From CAIWTU01 sp963815135 (GTDB taxonomy: Bacteria > Desulfobacterota > Desulfuromonadia > Geobacterales > Geobacteraceae): a DNA stretch of 64,000 bases. Each line of letters opens with the position of its first letter. Position 1 is the stretch's first letter. A program made the position numbers and the translations under genes. The notes under the pieces were generated by a model. That model searched no databases. It was not told the DNA's origin and worked only from the letters and a program-made list of their open reading frames with translations. Below, piece by piece: positions 55,142 to 64,000 of the stretch. The stretch spans positions 310,001 through 374,000 of the forward strand of contig CAWFFO010000006.1 in the NCBI GenBank assembly GCA_963815135.1, in the 5' to 3' direction.

Positions 55142-56872
55142 TCAGAAAGCCCAGAATGAATCCAGTTCTTCGTCGGTCATATCCCATACTGCGTTGTGGG
55201 GAAGGATCTCTTCCTCGAAGAATTCGGGAAGGCGGTCGTCCTTGTTGGTGAAACCGGCGGCAAGGTTGAATTCATGTTCGGTCTTCAGTATCTGTTTGCC
55301 GAGCGCCACCACATCGTCCGCGGTCAGGTTAAGGCCGTAGCGTGCATTTATCATCTCGTAGATCGCGGTGAAGCACTCGGGGATATCCAGGGCCGGGAAA
55401 GCCACGAAGATACAGAGGCCGGTGCTGTCCACTGCCGCCGTTGCTATCTGCAGGTTCCGTGACAGCTCGACCTGGCCTTCTTTCTGCAGCGGGTCGACAT
55501 AACCGCCGACTTTCAGGATATTGGTGGCAATGGTGTACCCTGAAGTATGATCGGCGCCCATCGTCGAAGTGGCATACGTTACTCCTATTCCTTTGACCGC
55601 TCTCGGATCATAGGCGGGTATGCCCTGGTTCTTGACCACCGGAATTCTGGTCAGGCCGTAGGTCTTGCCTACCGAGCCGGCGCCATTGCCGAGAATCCTG
55701 CCGAGAGGTGTACCCTTGCGGATTTCCTCGTCGATCAGCCTGTAGCTTTCCTTGCCGTCACCCCAGGGAAGGATGCCGGCTTCCATGGCTACACTCATTA
55801 AAACCGCGCCCTCGATGGAGTCGATTCCCACGTCATCCATGGCCCAGTCGCATTTCGCTATGATATCCAGATCGCTGATGTTGCAGGCGCAGCCGAAGCC
55901 CCAGATGGTCTCGTATTCGAAACCGGAGGTAATGTATTCACCCTTGTCGTCGACATACATCTGCGAGCACTTGATGATACAGCCGGCATGGCAGCCGTGG
56001 CTGGGGGTGCCGCCCCTGGTAACGATCACGTCGTGCATGGTTTCACCGCAGATCTTTTCGGGGTGATCAACGCGGCCGTAACGGAAGTTTTTGGTGGGCA
56101 GGCCGCCGGCTTCGTTGAGGATGTTGATCAAAACATTGGTGCCATAGGTCGGCAGGCCCTGGCCGCTTACCGGATGGTCGAGCAGCGCCTTGGCGAAGAT
56201 CCTTGCCTGTGTCCTGAATTTCTCAGGATCGGCAATCTTGACGCCGGGTCCGCCTGTATCGTCAATGGTAATGTACTTCACTTTCTTGGAGCCCATGACA
56301 GCGCCACCCCCGCCACGGCCGTGACTTCTGATGTTGCCGTCGGGGTCTTTCACCGAGATGTTCGCAGCCGCCATCCTGAATTCGCCGGCGGGGCCGACCG
56401 CCAGGACGCCGATCTTCTTGCCCATTTTTTCGCCGATACTTTTGAACAGCTCATAGTTGCCTTTGCCCACATACTCGGAATCTTCCTTTATGGTGGCGCC
56501 ATCCTTGTCGACATGGATGCTGTACCACTTGTCCTCCTTGGGCATACCCTCGATAATCAGGGCCTTGACGCCGAGCCTTTCCAGGTTCTGGGCCGCGGTG
56601 CCGCCGGCATTGCTTTCCTTGATGCCGCCGGTCAGCGGGCTCTTGAACCCTGCCGACAGTCGGCCGGAGTTTGCCGCCGCGGTGGCGGTCAGGAGGCCCG
56701 GTGAAAACACCAGCTTGTTATACTTGCCCAACGGCTCGCAAGTGGGAGGTACTTCCTTAGCGACAACGGTTGAAGTAAGCCCCCGTCCCCCGAGCCCGAC
56801 CCACTCGGCAGGCACCGTTTCGACGCTGCTGGTAAGGGTCGTCATGTTTACGCGAATAATCTTGTCTCCCAT
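55142..56872 (-). CDS. aor: Tungsten aldehyde:ferredoxin oxidoreductase, copy 2
   Basis: 576 aa, same length as copy 1 and roughly nine residues in ten identical. Same signatures: SHGCHAGCIIKCSQMY, DSTGLCIFVAF, GADHTSGYTI. Differences cluster near the N-terminus (RVNMTTLTSSVETVP), residues ~325-345 (YETIWGFGCACNISDLDIIAKC in pieces, adding two Cys, versus FGANSLVESLDDIARC in copy 1), and the last 90 residues. The extra Cys pair GCAC sits just after the cluster-binding region. RBS GGAGG upstream. Convergent to copy 1; probably a duplication kept by selection or gene conversion. Confidence 0.93.
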   Translation of the reverse strand: MGDKIIRVNMTTLTSSVETVPAEWVGLGGRGLTSTVVAKEVPPTCEPLGKYNKLVFSPGLLTATAAANSGRLSAGFKSPLTGGIKESNAGGTAAQNLERLGVKALIIEGMPKEDKWYSIHVDKDGATIKEDSEYVGKGNYELFKSIGEKMGKKIGVLAVGPAGEFRMAAANISVKDPDGNIRSHGRGGGGAVMGSKKVKYITIDDTGGPGVKIADPEKFRTQARIFAKALLDHPVSGQGLPTYGTNVLINILNEAGGLPTKNFRYGRVDHPEKICGETMHDVIVTRGGTPSHGCHAGCIIKCSQMYVDDKGEYITSGFEYETIWGFGCACNISDLDIIAKCDWAMDDVGIDSIEGAVLMSVAMEAGILPWGDGKESYRLIDEEIRKGTPLGRILGNGAGSVGKTYGLTRIPVVKNQGIPAYDPRAVKGIGVTYATSTMGADHTSGYTIATNILKVGGYVDPLQKEGQVELSRNLQIATAAVDSTGLCIFVAFPALDIPECFTAIYEMINARYGLNLTADDVVALGKQILKTEHEFNLAAGFTNKDDRLPEFFEEEILPHNAVWDMTDEELDSFWAF

Positions 56873-57215
56873 ATTATCCTCCTTGCAGACCGGGGTGTTT
56901 TATCCCGGCCCGTATTATATATTCTAATATATTGCCGTGAAAAAACAAATTGTTTTACGGTATGTTATGCAATATTTAAGGTTAATTAAAGTTGCGGGGA
57001 GGGGGCTTCAAAACAGGGATTTGACGAGACCGGTGAAATGAAGTCTGGATCATGAAAAAGCAGTTGGCTCACACAAAGCCACGAAGAACACAAAGAAACA
57101 GATTGTCTTGTCGAACAAGAACCAGTCACCAAAATTGTGTTTGTATGAATCAATTGATGTTTTTGTTTTCCTTGGTGAACTTCGTGACATTGTGTGATAA
57201 CTACCAGCTTTTGAT
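56873..57215. other. Intergenic gap between AOR 2 and the exporter operon
   Basis: No gene seen. It holds AT-rich promoter-like DNA for AOR 2 and a degenerate inverted pair around CACAAAG...CTTTGTG-type words (57070-57200) of unknown meaning. Confidence 0.4.
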
Positions 57216-58338
57216 TTAAAGTGTCTTCCTGAAACGGTGCACGGCAAACACGAGTATATACCGACCCAGGATAAAAAGACCGAGAACTCCGGCCAGAGGA
57301 TGACAATACCGACTCCTTTCAGAAAGATGCCCCGGATGATGACCAGGAAATAACGCAGCGGGTTGAGGAGGTCAGTACTGCACCGGAAGCGGCATATTGG
57401 CGATGGGGAAGGCGAACCCGGAGAGAAGCATGGCGGGGAAGATGAACATGAAGGCGCTCATCATCGCCTGCTGCTGGGTGCGGCTCACGGTGGAGATAAC
57501 CAGGCCGAAACCGAGGGTGCTGAGGAGGAAAAGAGCCGTGGCGCCGAAGAGCAGCAGCAGGTTCCCCCGCATTGGGACATCGAACCAGAAGCAGGCGACA
57601 AGGGTGACGATCGCCACGTTGATGTACCCGATCAGGACGAACGGGAGGGTTTTGCCGAGGATGAACTCCCATCGCCGGATCGGCGTGACGATGATCTGTT
57701 CCATGGTGCCGATCTCTTTTTCCCGCACCACCGCCATGCTGGACAGCAGCATGGTAACGATCAGCACGATGTTGGCGATAACCCCCGGAACATAATAGTT
57801 GCGGCTTTCCAGATTTTCGTTGAACCAGGCGCGGCTCTCCAGGTCGACCCCGCCGAGGGCCGTCACGGGAATCCCGCTCCGGGCCGGCCGCTCGGCGATG
57901 ATACTGCGAGTTGTATTGCGCGGCGATCTTTGCCGCGTAGGTCAGGACGATCCCGGCGGAATTCGGAATCGGCCCGTCGAGAATGAGCTGTAGCGGCGCG
58001 GTCCGCCGGCTCGCAGCTGTCACCGAAACCCCTTGTTCATCCTGGCATGGCGCTTGACCTCTCCCCGGTCGATGAGCTGCCCTTGCCTCGCTGTCGCTTG
58101 ATCAAGTACCTACGATGTCGAAATATCCCGATCGCGCGAGCCGGGAGACCAGGTCCCGGCTCTCGGTGCTGTTGTCCAGATCATAGACGGCGGTCTCAAT
58201 ATGCTTACGTCCGTATTGACCGCATAGCCGAAAATGAGGGTCTGGACAACCGGAAGACGAAGATCAAAAGCGCATCCTCGGGTCGCGCAGAACCTGGATG
58301 AATTCCTTGACCAGCATGGATTTCAGACGTTCGAACAT
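57216..58338 (-). pseudogene. ABC-2 exporter permease (YbhR-like), several frameshifts
   Basis: ATG 58338 opens MFERLKSMLVKEFIQVLRDP, then the frame breaks near 58270. A long middle piece (57866-57372) has WFNENLESRNYYVPGVIANIVLI, SMAVVREKEIGTMEQIIVTPI and PAMLLSGFAFPIANMP, the ABC-2 permease core. The end (IIRGIFLKGVG ... YILVFAVHRFRKTL, TAA at 57216) lies in two further frames. Expected length ~370 aa with six membrane helices, one long periplasmic loop after helix 1. Last gene of the exporter operon; partner of the intact permease upstream. Confidence 0.8.
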
Positions 58339-58366
58339 GGGAAAAACCTTTAAATTCGAGAATCCA

Positions 58367-58484
<118 letters not shown>

Positions 58485-58487
<3 letters not shown>

Positions 58488-59621
58488 CTCAATTTTCTTC
58501 CTGAATTTCCGGATCGATAGAAATATTATGATAATACTAAAGAGAATGAGAAACCCCGCTTCACCGGCCATGATATCGAGACCGACGCCCTTCAGATATA
58601 TATCACGCAGCATTTTCACGTAATATCGCGCGGTAACGATGTAGGTGACCCCCTGCACCGGCACCGGCATGTTGGCGATGGGGAAGATGAACCCCGACAT
58701 GAGAAAAGCCGGCAGCATGGTCGCAACAAGCGCCAACTGGCTGGCCAGAAGCTGACTCTTGGTTATTATGCTGATAAACATCCCCAGGGAAAGGGCGCCG
58801 ATGAGAAAAATGACGGACACGCCGAACAGAAGGACAAGACTGCCGCGGAGCGGGATGTCGAAGATCAGTATGCCGACAAAGACCGACAAAACCAGGTCGA
58901 GAATTCCGATGACAAAGTATGGGACAAGCTTGCCTAGAATCAGTTCCGGTCCCCTCAGAGGTGTGGAGATGAGTTGCTCCATGGTGCCGGTTTCCCATTC
59001 GCGGGCTATGGTCAGGGATGTGAGGAGGGCGGCGATTATCATCATTATGACGGCGATGAGTCCAGGAAATATGTAATTTTTCGATACCATGTCAGAGTTG
59101 AACCAGACGCGCGGGCGCAGATCGAGCCCGGCGTCGATCGGAGCGGTTCCCGAAATACGCCTCAATTGCCGGAGCACTACCTCACGCGAATAGCGGGCCG
59201 TTATGTTTTCGGCATAGCCGAGGGCGAAGGTTGCGGTGTTCGGGTCGCTGCCGTCCAGCAATGCCTGAACGGCTGCCTTCCTTCCCGATTTTATCTTCCG
59301 GGCGAAATCCACCGGAATGACGATGGCGATGAGCGCCTCGCGGCTGTCAATGGCCTGTTCCATGTCCCGGTAATTGTCGGCATAACCGCGCAGCGAAAAG
59401 TACCTTGAGCCGGAAAAACCGTCTATGAAATCGCGACTGGCCTGGGTGCCGCTCTGGTCCCACACGATCAGGGGCACCCTGTCGACATCCAGGGTCAGCG
59501 CATAGCCGAAAAGAAACAGCATGAGCAAGGGAATGGCAATGCCCATTCCGAGACTGCGCGGATCGCGGATAATGTGGATGAATTCCTTTTTCGCCACTGC
59601 CGTTATGCGTTGCAGGTTCAT
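58485..59621 (-). CDS. ABC-2 exporter permease (YbhS-like)
   Basis: 378 aa, intact. Helix 1 at ~25-45 (GMGIAIPLLMLFLFGYAL), a large periplasmic domain (~50-175), then five helices from ~178. ABC-2 markers: WFNSDMVSKNYIFPGLIAVI in pieces, LTIAREWETGTMEQLISTPL, GKLVPYFVIGILD, AFLMSGFIFPIANMP and a C-terminal RKFRKK. Works with the downstream permease, the ATPase and the HlyD protein as a YbhGFSR-type exporter of drugs or other small hydrophobic compounds. Confidence 0.9.
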
Positions 59622-59652
59622 GGTTGTCCAGAAAATATGTAAATTGACGGCA

Positions 59653-59741
59653 GAATACAGGAGTCAGTGTGTCAGAATACAGAAGGAAACCATCCCGACT
59701 CCCGACTCCTGACTCCTGACTCCTATTCTGACTCCTGTATT
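59653..59741. repeat. Heptamer array arranged as an inverted repeat
   Basis: AATACAGGAGTCA (from 59654) faces TGACTCCTGTATT (to 59741), with further TGACTCC units between. It fills the gap between the ATPase stop (59751) and the permease start (59621). Confidence 0.8.
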
Positions 59742-59750
59742 ATGTTCCAA

Positions 59751-61684
59751 CTATCCCTTGAATTCCTTCTGCGGCGCTTGTTCCCTGTCGCACGCCTCGA
59801 TGAGGGATACGAAGACGTCCTCCAGCGAAGGGGTGATTTTGCCGATGCGGCTCAGATCGAATACCCCTGGCGGTTAATGTTTCTTTTATGGCGGGTATTG
59901 CACTGTGCGGCATTCTCCGTCACCACGTGCAGGCCCCTGCCGAACAACGCCGCATTTCTTATTCCGGACAGCTCCTCGACATATCCCAACGCCTCGTTCG
60001 GGCGGTCGCAGGCCATCTCGACGACCTCTTCGCTCATGAAGCCGCTTTTCAGTTCCCCGGGCGTTCCCATGGCAATCAGCTCACCGCGGTAAATAAGTCC
60101 GAGACGGTCACAATACTCGGCCTCGTCCATGTAGTGGGTGGTTACGAAGACGGTAACGCCCTGGTCGGCGAGATGGTAGATCAGGTCCCAGAAATTCCTC
60201 CGGCTGATGGGATCCACTCCCGATGTGGGCTCGTCGAGAAAAATTATCGGCGGTTCGTGAAGTATGGCGCAGCCGAGCGCCAGCCGCTGTTTCCAGCCGC
60301 CGGAGAGAACGGCGGTCCTGGTCGAGGCGGTGCTCCGTAAGGCCGGCCATGCCGAGCACCCACTCCTTCCGCTCCCGTTTTCTTCCGAGGGATCCTGTAG
60401 ATGCCGCTGTAAAAGTCGATGTTTTCCTCCACGGTGAGGTCTTCGTAGAGGGAAAAACTCTGGCTCATGTAGCCGATATGTCCTTGATCCCCTCCGGGTC
60501 GCGGATGATGTCGAAGCCCGCCACTGTCCCGATCCGCCGCTGGGCGTGAGGATGCCGCACAGCATGCGGATGGTGGTCGATTTGCCGGCGCCGTTGGGCC
60601 CGAGAAAGCCGAAGATTTCGCCTTTTTTCACCGCAAGGTTGACCCTGTTGACGGCGACGAAATCACCGAAACGCCTTTTCAGGTCTTTGAGGGTTACGGA
60701 GTAGTCTTCTTCCCTGTCCGGCCGTGCCGTGTCCTTGATCATATTAATTCCGCTTCCGTCCAGCCGGTTTTTTTCTGTCAATACCGATACGAAGACATCC
60801 TCGAGGGACGGGTCGATTTCCCTTATTTCAACCGGGCGAAAGACCTTCCTTTCACATGTTTCCCGAATCAACGCAGAGGCCCGGTCAAACTCGCCGGCGG
60901 CCACATGGGTCTTGTCTCCGAACTGGGTAACATTTGCTTCACCGAGCAGGTCCTTCAACAGCCTGGCGGTGCGGCGCGGCTCTCCGGTACGGACTTCGAG
61001 AATAATGCCCTGCATCAGTTTTTTCAGATCTTTCGGGGGGGCGCAGGCAAGCAGTTTTCCTTTGTGGATCAGTCCGACCCGGTTGCAGCGATCGGCTTCG
61101 TCGAGATACGCGGTGGAAACGAAGATGGCAGTCCCCTCTTTGAGAAGCTGGTAGAGGATACGCCAGAAGTCACGACGCGAGACGGGATCGACCCCATTGG
61201 TCGGTTCGTCGAGAAAGAGCACCTTCGGCGTATGGACGAGTGCGCAGGCAAGCCCCAGCTTCTGTTTCATGCCCCCGGACAGGTTCCCCGCATTCCTTTT
61301 CCGAAAAGGCGTCAGGTTGCTGAAGGCGAGGAGGCGATCGATTTTTCCTGCCGCCCCTTGCGCGGCAGGCCGTAGATGTCGGCATAGAAAAGGATGTTTT
61401 CCTGTACGGTCAGGTCGGGATAAAGGCCGAAGCGCTGACTCATGTAGCCGATATCCTCTTTGATGGCCTCCGCGTCCCGGGTTACATGTGCTACCCATCA
61501 CCCACGCGTCTCCTGACGTGGGGTCCAAGATCGAAGTCAGCATGCGCATGGTCGTGGTTTTACCCGCGCCGTCCGATCCGACCAACCCGAACAATTCGCC
61601 CGGCGCAACCGACAGGGTGAGATTGTCGACCGCGGTAAGTCCGGCGAAGGTCTTGGTGAGATTTTCGGTTTTGATTGCGTCCAT
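59751..61684 (-). pseudogene. Tandem ABC ATPase (YbhF-like), frameshifts partly compensated
   Basis: A long frame (61684-59852) holds two ABC domains. Domain 1: Walker A GSDGAGKTTTM, signature LSGGMKQK, Walker B VLFLDEPTNGVDP. Domain 2: GPNGAGKSTT, VLSGGWKQR and IIFLDEPTSGVDP. Between Walker A and signature of each domain the protein turns to nonsense for ~50-60 residues (CNPGRGGHQRGYRLHES; QWRASTSSATRRGSRTYRL), then recovers, so pairs of indels restore the frame. Q-loops are lost. A last indel near 59855 separates the true C-terminus (ITPSLEDVFVSLIEA..., TAG at 59751). Would energise the two permeases. Damaged as written. Confidence 0.85.
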
Positions 61685-61694
61685 AAATGGAATC

Positions 61695-62755
<1,061 letters not shown>

Positions 62756-63002
62756 TAATCTCTCCCGGTTGCGGATTATGATGAACTGAGCGTCTTTAGC
62801 CCTTTTCCCTGTATAACGCCTTTCACATTCAAGTCAAGGGGGAAATTTGTCCCGCAGTATGTTTCGGGGTGTTGCGCAGGTTTGATTAGCATATAAACTT
62901 GAAATAAAAGGATTTAAAGCATACACATGGAATGATTTATGCTTTTTAGATGAAGCAGTTTACTGTCAGGTTTGAAAAATCCATCACAAGGCGGTGATAT
63001 AA

Positions 63003-63570
63003 TTGAGAAAAGTACTCATTTGCGATGACGAGCCGATTATCCGCAAGAGCCTAAAAAATAAGCTGGCGGAACTCGGGTTTGATGAAATTTTGGAATGCGG
63101 TGATGGCGCGGCTGCGGTGGAAAAGGCATTGGCTGAATATCCCGACCTTGCCATCCTGGATGTTGCAATGCCAGGCAAGGACGGAATAACCGCTGCGCGG
63201 GAGATCAGGAAAAAGCTGAAGATTCCCATTATTCTCCTTACTGCCTGCTATGACCCGGAAACAGTAAAAAGGGCAGGGGAGAGCGGTATTGCCGCATTTT
63301 TGACCGAAACCTCTTCGCGAACAGGACCTCTGGCCGGCCATCGAGATGGCGTTTGCCCACGCGGAAGAGGTTGAAGCCCTGAAAGAGAAGGTGGAAGATC
63401 TCCAGGAAACCCTCGAGTCGAGGAAGATCGTGGAGAAAGCTAAAGGTGTGTTGATGCAGACTCAGAGCCTCACGGAGCCGGAAGCGTTCCGCAAGATGCA
63501 GAAACTGGCCATGGACAAGCGGAAAAGCCTGCGCCAGATCGCGGAAGCTATTCTCCTCACCGAATCATGA
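63003..63570 (+). pseudogene. NasT/AmiR-type ANTAR response regulator, one frameshift
   Basis: TTG 63003 (SD AAGGCGG) starts MRKVLICDDEPIIRKSLKNKL. Receiver domain with phospho-Asp in LAILDVAMPGKDG (~53) and switch region IILLTACYD. One extra base near 63307 breaks the frame; removing it gives FLTKPLREQDLWPAIEMAFA and leads into a coiled coil and an ANTAR domain (KIVEKAKGVLMQTQSLTEPEAFRKM in pieces, DKRKSLRQIAEAILL). ANTAR proteins bind two-hairpin RNA leaders and prevent transcription termination. About 188 aa intact. No kinase or ANTAR-target leader is adjacent. Confidence 0.88.
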
Positions 63571-63592
63571 TCTGAAGAGTCGTAGTTTGCAG

Positions 63593-63633
63593 AAAAAAGC
63601 GCCCCGCCAATCAATCAGGCGGGGCGCTTTTTT
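63593..63633. terminator. Bidirectional terminator, 16-bp stem
   Basis: AAAAAAGCGCCCCGCC/GGCGGGGCGCTTTTTT with a 9-nt loop, between the response regulator and the convergent membrane gene. Confidence 0.92.
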
Positions 63634-63661
63634 CTGATCACTTGCCAAAAGGGAAAAACTT

Positions 63662-64000
63662 TCAGGATACTTCTCCCTTGACTGCCTCATATTGCTGGAT
63701 AAGGAGCAGGGCGCCCCATGGCAGGGTGATGATGATCCCGACCACCAGGGCAACCATGCCGATCGAACTCAATATGCCGCTGACGATAACAGTGAGCAGC
63801 CACGGAAGAACATGCCGCTGTACGGTCGAAACACTCCACATGAGGGCATCTATGGCATTCATTTTTCCGTCGATCACCTGTAGAAAACCGGGGGCTCCGA
63901 AAATGGTTACAACAAATTGTACAACCGGTCCTATAACGGGAATGAAAATCGATACGATCACCGCAGCAAGGAGAATGAGGCAATAGGCAAGCGCATTGCC
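63662..64000 (-). CDS. Multi-pass membrane protein, N-terminus beyond window
   Basis: The minus strand is open from the window edge to 63662. It shows at least three hydrophobic segments: LAYCLILLAAVIVSIFIPVI, VVQFVVTIFGAPGFL and LLTVIVSGILSSIGMVALVV with IITLPWGALLLIQQYEAV near the end. The pattern (gating helices, amphipathic linker DGKMNAIDALMWSV) resembles DUF4013/DUF975-type membrane proteins of unknown role, but the call is weak with half the gene missing. Confidence 0.6.
   Translation of the reverse strand, partial: GNALAYCLILLAAVIVSIFIPVIGPVVQFVVTIFGAPGFLQVIDGKMNAIDALMWSVSTVQRHVLPWLLTVIVSGILSSIGMVALVVGIIITLPWGALLLIQQYEAVKGEVS

Noticed and set aside
63003..63570. ANTAR-target RNA leader near the response regulator
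   Set aside because: I looked for paired hairpins with the usual hexanucleotide loops near neighbouring genes and saw none.

Overview
The window looks like chromosomal DNA from a Geobacter-like member of the Desulfuromonadia (former Deltaproteobacteria). This is inferred from gene content alone: tungsten aldehyde:ferredoxin oxidoreductases, PocR/PAS sensor kinases, a trp operon carrying trpB2, DUF4398 lipoproteins, REP-type transposon remnants, and a V-type ATPase operon. No rRNA, tRNA, CRISPR array or prophage was recognised.

Layout. 1-3.1 kb: the N-terminal part of a GGDEF protein, a 49-aa protein, a broken Spy/CpxP-like periplasmic protein, a 63-aa orphan and an IS200-type element. 3.3-8.5 kb: a PocR/PAS hybrid histidine kinase, a universal stress protein and a broken amino-acid permease. 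8.8-15 kb: maf, mutM and a giant seven-PAS/PocR kinase. 15.9-17.6 kb: three envelope lipoproteins. 17.9-21.3 kb: a REP-transposase remnant, a YaaR-like protein, a YgbA-like Cys protein and a folK-YHS-transaldolase operon. 21.5-25.1 kb: a heavily frameshifted putA and a frameshifted THUMP-like gene. 25.1-33.1 kb: a complete nine-gene V-type ATPase operon (H-I-K-E-C-F-A-B-D). 33.3-37.2 kb: a PAS kinase and htpG. 37.6-45.2 kb: trpE-G-D-C-B2-F-B1, ending in a terminator with no trpA. 45.3-50.2 kb: prohibitin, class II photolyase, a sensorless kinase and a MocR regulator. 50.5-56.9 kb: an IS1182-like element, then two near-identical convergent AOR genes around an orphan gene. 57.2-62.8 kb: a YbhGFSR-like HlyD/ABC-2 exporter operon whose gene junctions carry 7-bp tandem repeats. 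63-64 kb: a NasT-type ANTAR response regulator and the end of a membrane protein.

Sequence state. About a dozen genes are interrupted by single-base indels although the reading continues, conserved, in another frame. In several cases one extra base is enough to explain the break (positions near 2710, 11069, 12372, 14590 and 63307). Long operons (V-ATPase, trp, AOR) are clean. Either this is a draft with residual indels or there is real gene decay clustered in putA, the permease and the exporter. I list broken genes once over their full span and say where the frame changes.

Functional picture. The organism invests heavily in sensing (four histidine kinases, only one with its own receiver), has W-dependent aldehyde oxidation, and carries a V-ATPase whose c-subunit shows residues typical of Na+ binding. 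It makes tryptophan with two TrpB paralogs; TrpA must lie elsewhere. Dispersed repeats are common in the gaps: REP/RAYT pairs, a 44-bp repeat, IS ends and heptamer arrays.
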